From assembly GCA_026770585.1 (NCBI GenBank), contig MU647716.1, positions 1 to 28,009 of the forward strand: 28,009 bases of DNA. The letters run 5' to 3'. This document shows, in pieces, positions 9,800 through 17,339 of the stretch. The notes below the pieces were generated by a model, which did no database searches, was not told the DNA's origin, and saw only the letters and a list, made by a program, of their open reading frames with translations. The first letter of the stretch is position 1. Each line of letters starts with the position of its first letter. Made by a program: the position numbers and the translations under genes. Source of the stretch: Baffinella frigidus (taxonomy: Eukaryota; Cryptophyceae; Cryptomonadales; Baffinellaceae).

Positions 9800-10472
9800 G
9801 GCGACGACGGCCGCCTTCGGCCACCTCCCTGCACCTCTGCTGTTCATGAGCGCGAATCTCTTCACCTGCCACCAGCCTTCGAGATACGGGAGGAGAGGAC
9901 AGCAGAGGCCCAAGGACCTGACCGTGCTCGACACTTCAGCGAGGGCTGGAGGAGTCAACACTTCAGCGAGGGCTGGAGGAGCCGAGATCTGTCGATCGCC
10001 GCAGCCCTCCCGCATCAACACCTCAGCGAGGGCTGGAGGAGTCCGAGCCTCCCGAACCCCGCAGTCGCTCCTCCTCAAGGAACCTCGTCACGTCGCCGCA
10101 GCACTCCGCCACCCGCGGCGCCCCGACCACCCCCTTACGGGCGCCGTTCGTCAACCGTCACATCCCTCCTCCCTCAGCTCCAATCAACACTCTCGCGCCT
10201 CAGCGAGGGCTGGAGGAGCCAGAGCGCCGCGACCACCGCAAACCGCCAACGAGCCCGGTCTAACCAACCGGGCCCGAGGTGAAGAGCTCACCAGTGGAGC
10301 TCCTCATCACTCAGCCTCGGTGAGAACCACCGAGGATGAACAAAGCCGACGCTCGATCACCGTCCACCTCTCTCCATCACCCCTCTCCCCTTGTCGCCCA
10401 CAGGCAACAAGGAGAACGATGGAGAAGCTCTCTCCTCTAGGAACCAAAACCCCAATCAACCTCGACCTATAA
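9720..10472 (+). CDS. Possible second ORF of element A with TSARAGG repeats
   Basis: A 250-codon open frame overlaps the end of the gag-like ORF by 80 nt in the +1 frame. It contains four TSARAGG-type heptads (DNA copies starting near 9933, 9960, 10020 and 10197), all in one frame because the spacings are multiples of three. It is rich in Arg, Pro and Ser, and I recognise no domain. The opposite strand also stays open through three of the repeats, so coding is not proven. It may be non-coding 3' sequence of element A. Confidence 0.3.
   Translation: MTRTPRTRRFPCGRQHLRGPPSWPYYEATTAAFGHLPAPLLFMSANLFTCHQPSRYGRRGQQRPKDLTVLDTSARAGGVNTSARAGGAEICRSPQPSRINTSARAGGVRASRTPQSLLLKEPRHVAAALRHPRRPDHPLTGAVRQPSHPSSLSSNQHSRASARAGGARAPRPPQTANEPGLTNRARGEELTSGAPHHSASVRTTEDEQSRRSITVHLSPSPLSPCRPQATRRTMEKLSPLGTKTPINLDL
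9933..10222. repeat. Four dispersed copies of a 20-22 bp repeat
   Basis: CTTCAGCGAGGGCTGGAGGA and close variants occur at about 9933, 9960, 10020 and 10197. The spacings are 27, 60 and 177 bp, all divisible by three. All copies are in the same orientation. Confidence 0.8.
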
Positions 10473-11868
10473 CGTTCTGCTCCCTCTTCATGAAGCAGGA
10501 CAGGGACGGAAGGGGTTGACCGGGATAGATAACAATAGGGGACGGTGTAACCAAGGTGTCGGAATAATATCCGACTTCCGGAAACTCTCCTGACTCTCCA
10601 ACTCCAAAGCATGCTCGGAAAGCGGGTGCATCCGATCGGATAAAGCCTCGCCAGCCTCATGTTAACCCAGAACTTATCGAGCACGCTCCTTTTCGCAGGA
10701 CAACGGAAGCTGGAGCAAGTAGGCTGAGCGGAAGTGGAACTCGAAGACCTGACAGGACAGAATCCCCCCCCCCGAAACTCTGGGATCCAGTCCAACCCCG
10801 TTACCTTAAACCCGACAACCTAAGAGACACTCTATCTTGAACGATTACCCTGAAATCGGGGAAGTCCGAGTACAGCTTCCTCCCACGACATGAGGCGTTG
10901 GGAAACAGGCTGCGACCTCTCCAAACGTTTTGAACACCGTGTCAGTGTTTGACCAAGCCTAGTGTTGGGGAGAAGAACTCCTGACTCTCCCCATGTTGCC
11001 TCCTCATGGAATCACCTCCCGCGAATAGGCTCACCACAAGGCAGAAGATACGTCGGCTAAATCTCTCGGACTCGAGAAAGACTCTTAACTCAAAAAACTG
11101 ACTCCACCGTCCCTCTTCCCTCAAGGTGACTTGGAAATGGAAGAGACCCAAGACCTCCCTTCTCCTCTTCACGGCCGGGCACCCCAGGTGCTGTCGTTCC
11201 CGACCTGAATGACTACCTTGAACGAAAAGCTCTGCTCCCGAAGATTCTGAAGATGGAAAGCGATATCGATCTGACTTGACTAAAAGGCCTCACCTCTAAG
11301 TGACAAGGAATGAGGCGAAGACGACCCAGAGCCGAGAAGAAGTTCCCGACCTTGGACCGACTCGTGAACTCATTCCCCTAGCCTTAACTTGAGGCTCACT
11401 CGCCTTAACCTCCTCACTACTGAGCTCATACGTCAGGTGTCGACCCAACTCTCCCAATTGGAGGAAGTCGCAATCCAACCTCTGATCCTCTTATGAGGGT
11501 TTCTCACCACTGACTCCTCCAACCTCCAGGCTGTTCTTCAGGCGACGAACTAACCTCAGATCTAAAGTATCACTCTCTATCCTCTTACATCTTGTCTGTC
11601 AAGAACGATAGAATGCCACTCCTCAAAAGAACAAATCAACTCTACCGCCCCTTTCCAGGACGGTATCCAAGCGTCTCCTACCCGCGGAACGCCTTCTCGA
11701 CAAAGACGCATGCTCCACTCTTCTTTCCGCGCACTCGACTCCCTGGGAAGCGGGCCTCGACTAGTGGATGTGTCTCTTTCTCCTCGTGAGCGAGGGTGAG
11801 AGACCAGTATGAGATGGATAGGTTATGAGCCTCCCGAGAGTAGCAAGGAAGGCTCAGGACCCCCTGGG
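10473..11868. other. 3' region of element A, no convincing gene
   Basis: No ORF here has recognisable motifs. TCCTGACTCTCC occurs twice (near 10588 and 10978) and there are many ACTC/CTCC strings. The 36-nt subterminal motif (11798-11833) and a GAGTAGCAAGGAAGG purine-rich run lie just before the right LTR and could include the plus-strand primer. Short minus-strand frames (10307-10795, 10942-11172) are open but unremarkable. Confidence 0.4.
11798..11833 (+). promoter_or_regulatory. Conserved 36-nt subterminal motif, copy in A
   Basis: Matches 5715-5750 in element D: GAGAGACCAG, 8 variable bases, GGATAGGTTATGAGCCTC. It lies about 35 bp upstream of the right LTR, the same relative place as in D. 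This links the two element families. Confidence 0.55.
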
Positions 11869-12140
11869 ATACTTAAGAAAGATCAACTTAAGGACGCCTG
11901 GACGAAGCAGTTGACTTACCAAAGTCAAACGAGGTGAGAAAAGGGAAACGTGATTAATACAAGGAAGGCAGCTAACGGCTCCAATTCCCTCCTCACGAGA
12001 GAAGGGAATTCGGGGGTCGGAGCTTCATCCGAAATTTGCCTGCCCATTCCTGTGTCTGTCTGCCTGCAGCGGCGCTCCGCGCCGCCTCCTGTGAGCAGAT
12101 TCCCCTGCTACACTTCTATACGCTCGTAGAGCTCTATTAG
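11869..12140 (+). repeat. Right LTR of element A
   Basis: Counterpart of 7233-7502. It carries TTGACTT-ACCA-AAGTCAA (11911-11928), GCGGCGC-TCC-GCGCCGC, AGCAG-ATTCCC-CTGCT and the end CTCTATTAG. It runs directly into the minus-strand frame of element B, whose last codon is a stop (12137-12139) inside this repeat. Element B is therefore cut off here. Confidence 0.7.
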
Positions 12141-12337
12141 AGGGGCCTGAAATCCGCATCGGACAGGGTGCCCAGGCCGCCAGGGCTCTCCTGTAGGGGC
12201 AGCCTCAGGTAGAGGCCTTCCTCGTCGGCGTCACCGAAGGATTCTCGGGACAGGGTGTACGTGACGCCCGTCACCCGCAGTGTTGGCGGCATCGTTGTGG
12301 TGCAGACGCCGAAGTCTCGAGCAGTGGCCTCATACAC
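12137..12337 (-). pseudogene. C-terminal fragment of element B gag-like protein
   Basis: This minus-strand fragment of 66 codons reads ATARDFGV, PPTLR and GLYLRLPLQ. It matches the element A protein (ALARDITV, PPTLR, GLFLVLPMQ) in the same order. It is out of frame with the main B frame, which stops at 12340, so at least one indel separates them in about 12340-12470. The match to A ends where the A LTR begins. About 260 residues that follow in A, including the retropepsin-like domain, are absent. Confidence 0.6.
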
Positions 12338-12339
12338 GC

Positions 12340-14316
12340 TCAGCGTGTTTTCAGGGAAAGCGTTGTCCTCGCTGTAGCACTGGCATGTGCATGAACGATT
12401 CTGCCGTGGTGCGCAGCTCCAGCATTCTCCACGTGAGGTGCGGCGGCAGTGCCGGAAGTTGTGATTTGCTCGTCGTCCAGGAAGTCGGTGATGTTCTCGC
12501 AGTCGGAGTTCAGACCCGAGTGGGTGTAGGGGTCGTACGATAGGCGCACGTCAGGGGCGTCGTCTCCGAAGTCGTCTATCCACGTCATGGAGTAAGTAGA
12601 GCCGTCGCTACTTCTGGCCACCTCCGTGTCAGCCAGATCGGAATCGCCGTCGCTGCTCTGAGCCTCGTCGAGTTCTGTTGCAGAGGCTGGCGGAGGAAGG
12701 TGACCGTTGCCCTCTGACTCGAGCCCTGAAGGCACGGGCGGAGTCACCGTGGTGCAGCGGACAAGCCGGGGATCGTCCGATGCTGCGGAGGCCTGCGTCT
12801 CCCTGTTGTCGAGGCGAACCGCATCTGGAGGCGTGTTGTTGTTGTGGGGTGGTGATGCCTTCTCTTTAGAAGAGGAGAAGATGTAGTTCGAGATGTGCTG
12901 CACGGCTTCCAGCATCACGGAGAAGAGCAGGAAGACGGTGATCATCAGGCGCAGAGGGCTGTTGGTGAGAGCCGCAGTCATTGAAGGTGGCTGCGGCGAG
13001 AAGGCATCCGCGGCCATGGTGGGCAGCATCTGAGTGGCCGCCATCATGCTTGCCAGGACTGGGCGCGACGTGGGTGCTGTCCGACGCTGGTCACGGCGGT
13101 GGTTACCGAAGGAATGACTCGCTGACGGTTCCGAGGCAAAAGCCAAGACGAAGTTGTGCAGCGACCGGGTCGTGTCCCCTCCGGCCTCGTGGGCGGGGGG
13201 GGGTGGAGATGGGCTTCGTGAGCGCCTCCGATGATGCTGGCAGATGCACCGGTGTGGCGCGCGGTGGCACGTGGTGCACGGCGGCGGGGACGCGGCTTCA
13301 GCGCGCTGGCAGAGGCTTTCCGGGGGAGGGCTGAGCGCGGAAATCGACGGGGGTAACAGGCGGTACGTTTGTCGACCGTTGTCGATGATGGCAGGTTCGA
13401 TGGAGGGCTCGTCCAGGAGGAGCGTGATGGCGTCTTCCACTTGCACATGGTGCACATAGCCGAGGGCGGTGCGAGCGTGAAGGGTGATGTTGACGAGATC
13501 TGCCTGAGTGTCCGCGTCGCTGCTTGGAGAGAGCGCACCAATTGCCGTGAAGACTGCACGTGCGACGTGCGCTGGGCCGGAGCGGACTTGGCCGAGGGTC
13601 AGGATGGGGTTCTGGCCCTGGCGATGCTCTTCGCACTGCAGGATGTGGTGTCCGTGCTGAAGGGCGGCACAGATCGTGCGAAACCACCCGAAGGTGATGC
13701 CGCAGATGTGACACAGCCGTGTCCACCCGGTTCCGGTGATGTTGACGGTGATGATGCCCATGTGCTCCTCTCCTCTCGTGTCGTGCAGACGCTGGTGTTC
13801 GTGATCGTCGGGCTCTGCCCCGTAGGGTGCGTAGACGTCGTGCCCCAAGTCGTCGACTGGCAGGTTGGAGAGCATTTGATCCCGGACGGCGGTCAGGAGG
13901 ACTCTGTCAAGGTCGTCCCTCCTGGTTTGAGGGCCAAGAAGGGGACGAATCCTCCGCAGAAGGTCAGAGATCGAAATGCCGACATTGCGGTGGTACGGGT
14001 AGCTGTACTCCTCCTCGAAGACGTCAAACACAGCGTGTAGGATCTCTCCGTCCGGCACACGTTCGTGCGTGGATCGTCCGACGGAGCCCAGGGGGGGGCA
14101 ACCAGCTCCACCCTCCGGCGGAAGACCGTACATTCGAGCGCCGTCGTGCAGTTGCCAGCGTCGCAGCCGGCCGTTCTGGACAAGGAGGTCGCGCTGCGTC
14201 GCGACGTGGTGCTGGTCCAACTCCAGGTTGGGGTGTGCGGCGTTGAGCAACGACAAGTAGGTCTGCGAGTACAGCTCGCTGTGGGTGACGCCGTAGGGTG
14301 CTTTCAGGCGCTGCGC
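12340..14316 (-). pseudogene. Element B gag-like protein, second half
   Basis: Minus-strand frame of about 658 codons (first ATG at 14256), in the same frame as the upstream B segment and parted from it by a TAG at 14317-14319. In order it shows two segments with the helix-helix-helix-wing look of winged-helix domains; a CHIC...HGHH...C zinc-finger-like cluster; a block matching element A (VNITLHART, ITLLLDEPSI); a CX2CX6CXC cluster (13240-13278) with an RS/Pro tract; one strong hydrophobic segment (LRLMITVFLLFSVML); and a Ser/Asp-rich region. The frame is lost near 12430, and the rest is out of frame. Function is probably gag-like nucleic-acid binding; no enzyme is visible. Confidence 0.55.
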
Positions 14317-15892
14317 CTACGCCGCTGTGATGAAGGCGTTTTGAATTGCGGCAGAATGGGCGGGTGCTTGGTCCCTTCGTCCAAGTCGCAGCATCACTGC
14401 CGGTGCTGGGTCTCCCCTAACCAGAGCGGGGCGCGCGGTCGCCGGTGCCCGTGGGGCCGGCTCCGGGGTTCGCGGGGTGGGTGCCCGTGCCGGTGGGGCA
14501 GGTTCCGGAGCCCGCGGGGCACAAAGGGTCGGCACTGGACGTGCCGGTGAAGGGGCGTCCAGGTTGCCCACGGGGTGGACACGGTAATCGTACCCGTCGT
14601 GGATCAGATACCGAGTTTCCGTCGCCGTACTCCGGGCTGTCAGCCGGTGCGGGAGTCCGGTCAAGATCCCATCGCCCGTCAGGTCGGCCATGGTGTCGAC
14701 GACGATCGCGTCAGAGATCGAGGGAAGGGCCGTCCGTGATCGTTCGAGGATGGTTGTGATCTCGTTGACGGTTGAACCCCGGCGGTCGGAGAGAGTCATG
14801 TCGTGGACGGCGACCAGGATGCGTTGCCTCAGGGAGATCGAATTCTCGCCGCGCGCGCGGGCTTGTAGGTGTCTGGTGTGCAGACTCTCCGCGGTGTCTG
14901 CCCGAGGTGGGCGAGGCTGCACGGGGGCGGCCTCGAGGCGCGGACGCACGCTCCTCCCGTTGCTGGCACGGTCTGAGGACGCGGTTGCTAGGCGAGAGGC
15001 CGACCGAGGGTCCTGGTCGGCAGAGTGACCGGACTCTGACGGGGTGGACGGCTCGTCTCCAGGGCGCTTCCGCGAGGACGAGGCGGCGTTTCGAGGGGCG
15101 GAGGGTGGGCCGGGGCCATGTAGCGAGGTGGCGCAGGGATCCTCCGCAGTCCGCGCGGGGCAGACGAGGTTGTGTTCCCGTCGCTGGCGGGAGTCGCTTT
15201 CTCCGACGACCCAGGCGATGTCCCTGCCGCAGGCCTCGCAGTGTCGCAGGAGGATTGCCGCTGCACGGCGCTCGAGTCTGCAGATGGGCTTGTGGTGGCC
15301 CCAGGTCGTGGCGGGTTCGTCGAGCCAGACGTCTTTCTTGCAGTATTTGCACGGCCTCCAGCGGCCGCGAGAGGCGGCCACGGCGGGGGTTGCCGGTGGT
15401 GGAGGCCCCGGTGGTGGCGGCATCCCGGGAGAGGGGGTGCTCATGTGGTGCTCGTCGTGGATGTCCTCGACGTTGCGGAGGGCTCTCGTCGCTTCCGTCC
15501 TCAGCGTGCTTTCGATTTCGTCGCGGGAACTCCTGGGGTTCTCCGTGGCGAAGTAAGCGCGCGCAAGGGGGTGCATCGTGTAGGTGCCCGCGTCGTTGAG
15601 GTTGGCCCATCCGTTGTGGATGAGGCTGTCGATGCGACCGTTGACGGAGTTGGACGACCCTTGCAGCTTGAGTTTGCTCAGGTGCCGTCGTAGCTCCTTC
15701 CGGTTGGCGCCTGTTGCTTGCATATACAGCGTGTGCAGCAGCGCTGCGTGGACTGAACCCGTGCGGCTGAGTGTGGTTCCGGGCGGCAGCGGGGTGTAGG
15801 GCGTGGCACCGGCCGCGCGGGTGCCGGAGGTCTGGAGGCACTCGTGGCGTGCACCCCTGTGGGGGACCGAGGCCCCACAGTCGCTTCATGTG
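14317..15892 (-). pseudogene. Element B protein, first half: winged-helix and zinc fingers
   Basis: Open minus-strand frame from 15892 to a TAG at 14317-14319; the first ATG is at 15723 (468 residues), but sequence upstream of it (VHAALLHTLY) completes a helix of the first domain, so the real start may lie further up. Order: a winged-helix-like domain (helix, KELRRHLSKL, recognition-like helix with RIDSLIHNGW, wing GTYTMHP); two C2HC-type fingers, CKYC-X14-HH-X3-C (15290-15351) and CEAC-X18-H-X3-C (15160-15240); a Ser/Pro/Arg linker; a second winged-helix-like domain (LRQRILVAVHD to YDYRVHP); and an Ala/Pro/Arg-rich tail. The first finger resembles the CRFC-X14-H-X-C finger in element C, including the TTW before the histidine. 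It probably binds nucleic acid. The frame continues past the TAG. Confidence 0.55.
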
Positions 15893-15992
15893 GGGTGAGC
15901 GCGGGGTGGAGCTGGCGGCGTTTGCGGCGTTGGACGCCGAGGACACTTGTGAGAGACGAAGTAATAAGGACGTTAGGCTTTGAGGTCAGAAG

Positions 15993-16006
15993 GCTTTCAT
16001 GAAAGC
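15993..16006. repeat. 14-bp palindrome abutting element C
   Basis: GCTTTCATGAAAGC is a perfect palindrome that ends exactly where similarity between the two LTRs of element C begins. It may be the insertion target or a trace of B's own end. Confidence 0.6.
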
Positions 16007-16265
16007 TTTACAAGCTTCCATGCGACTTAAGGAAATCAACTTAAGGACAGCCTTCTGAAATGGAGACTTAAGAAAGTCAACTGGAAAAGGAAAAGTAACG
16101 TGACTAATGAAGGAGGGGCAGAAAAAGGAATCGAGGATCCGTTCTCGCTTTTCTGGCACCTCAACTTTTCCCTGACACGATTCTGCGTCTCATCTTCGTC
16201 GTCCGTCGCCTGCCTGTAAGCAGAGCATCCCCTGCACTGCTTCCCCCGGCTACGGCCTCTATTAG
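16007..16265 (+). repeat. 5' LTR of element C
   Basis: The start is set by the match to 27838. The right end (CTCTATTAG, 16265) is set by resemblance to the A LTRs and is less sure. It contains ATCAACTTAAGGACAGCC, a short GACTT-AAGA-AAGTC hairpin (16065-16078) and AGCAG...CTGC (near 16220). Confidence 0.8.
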
Positions 16266-16517
16266 GCTAGAGCCCTGCCACCACGCAGCTCTGCTCACAG
16301 CAAGACAGCGCGGCGGCGACGCTCTGGACGAAACCTCCTGGGAAACCGACGCGAACCCAACCAAGACAATTGACCGCCCACTCAGTTTGACTGTTTGACT
16401 GCTTGGCCCGATCGATTGACCACCCGCCCACCCAGCCGCTATACGCGCGCTCAGACAGAGAAAGATTCCGGGCCCCGACCCGAAGCCGGTGCCCGTCACT
16501 GTGACCCTGCCAACCTG

Positions 16518-16853
16518 AACTGCTCTTGTCGGCGTTGAATCGTTCTTGAATTGCTCTTGCCAGCGTTGCATTGCTCTGCTTGAATTGCCCTCGCCAGCGT
16601 TGAATGACTCTGCTTGAACTGCTCTTGTCGGCGTTGAATTGCTGTTGAATTGCTCTTGAATTGCCCCTGTCGGCGTTGAATTGTTTTGCCTGGACCACTC
16701 TTGTCGGAGTTGAATTGCCCTTGAATTGCTCTTGCAAGCGTTGAATTGCTCTTGCCAGCCAATCGGACCGAAGCCGGGAAATTCCCGAAGACATGCGTTG
16801 AATTGCTCTTGCCGGCCAATCGGACCGATGCCGGGAAAATCCCGAAGACAACC
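16518..16853. repeat. Degenerate TTGAATTGCTCTTG tandem repeats in leader
   Basis: The core TTGAATTGCTCTTG followed by T/C-C-G/A-GCG recurs about nine or more times with variable spacing of 13 to 40 bp. The last two units extend to about 57 bp and share CCAATCGGACCGA and CCCGAAGACA. The array keeps all three minus frames open, which explains the long but meaningless antisense frames there. Confidence 0.75.
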
Positions 16854-17007
16854 AAGCCAAAGACACACCCGATTCAATCGCCACCAATAGTTCGAGGCAC
16901 CAGGGACTGGCACCAGTCGGACGGCACCTTGTTCGAGGTCAACCACTCATTTGTACGTGAAGGCCCCGGAGGACACCCATGCTTAGGCCGAGCATCCTCG
17001 TGGGTAA

Positions 17008-17051
17008 GGTGAAGTGCCGGGAGTCGACTGGCACCAGTCGTTTACTTCACC
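17008..17051 (+). promoter_or_regulatory. Nested stem-loop in the leader of element C
   Basis: The outer stem GGTGAAGT (17008-17015) pairs perfectly with ACTTCACC (17044-17051). Inside it CGACTGG (17025-17031) pairs with CCAGTCG (17034-17040) around a tight CA loop. A second copy of the inner hairpin lies at 16905-16918. Position between LTR and gag suits a packaging or dimerisation signal; this is inference. Confidence 0.55.
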
Positions 17052-17339
17052 ACTATAATTACCCTTCACCGGGCAGAAAAAGAGAGCGGCCCCGGGCAAT
17101 ACCCCTAGCCGTCGTGACAGTTCAAGCCGATCCACCAACCCCGAAATCTCACCACTTGTCAAAAACTCCCAACAAAAAGAACAGGCGGCCCACCATGCAA
17201 ACATCATGAGCAACAACGATCATCCCCTCACCGCGGGCTCCACCACTCGCAGAGGCCTCCCAGCACGCTCTGCGGCCACCGCCCCGGACACCGACCGACA
17301 CTCTCCACGAAGATGCACGCCTGATCACCTCTGCCAGCG

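Larger units (their letters stand above)
7233..12140 (+). mobile_element. Element A: gag-protease LTR element without polymerase
   Basis: Bounded by two diverged direct repeats (7233-7502 and 11869-12140) that share long blocks such as ACAAGGAAGGCAGCTAACGG. Inside is one long gag-like/protease-like frame followed by about 2 kb with little coding potential. No integrase, RT or RNase H is present, so it would depend on another element. Its LTRs share blocks with those of copia element C, and its protein shares the CX2CX6CXC-RS-hydrophobic module. The two repeats look only roughly 80% alike by eye, so it is either old or a composite of two insertions. The coding region lacks some 250 N-terminal residues present in relative B. 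Confidence 0.65.
12141..15992 (-). mobile_element. Element B: truncated minus-strand relative of A
   Basis: About 3.85 kb of minus-strand coding sequence that shares the gag-like block, cysteine cluster and RS-hydrophobic order with element A, but lies in the opposite orientation. Its downstream end is cut by A's right LTR and its upstream end lies against C's left LTR at 16007. No LTR of its own remains. The missing continuation is not found to the left of A's left LTR, so a simple insertion of A into B does not explain the layout without a deletion. Confidence 0.5.
16266..17339 (+). other. 5' leader of element C, repeats and hairpins
   Basis: About 1.07 kb between the LTR and the first gag ATG. 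It holds a TTGAATTGCTCTTG-based repeat array (about 16518-16853), two copies of GACTGGCACCAGTC (16905-16918 and 17026-17039) and a nested stem-loop (17008-17051). An in-frame TGA at 17322-17324 precedes the gag ATG. I could not identify a tRNA primer-binding site after the LTR. Confidence 0.55.

Noticed and set aside
10307-10795. 162-codon minus-strand frame in the 3' region of element A
   Set aside because: No domain, no match to the antisense ORF of element C and no conserved neighbour; probably a chance frame.
13369-14040. 223-codon + strand frame opposite element B
   Set aside because: It is a shadow of the minus-strand B frame, which has matches to element A; the + frame has none.
14711-15946. 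411-codon minus-strand frame overlapping element B
   Set aside because: It overlaps the B frame that carries winged-helix and zinc-finger patterns. Its translation is Arg/Pro/His-rich, as expected of a shadow frame in GC-rich DNA.
16266-16300. Primer-binding site after the C left LTR
   Set aside because: I could not match the sequence to a tRNA 3' end with confidence, and the LTR end itself is uncertain.
16161-16946. Long minus-strand frame with repeated Gln/Phe/Asn/Ser motifs
   Set aside because: It is a by-product of the TTGAATTGC repeat array; all three minus frames are open there and none has a known domain.
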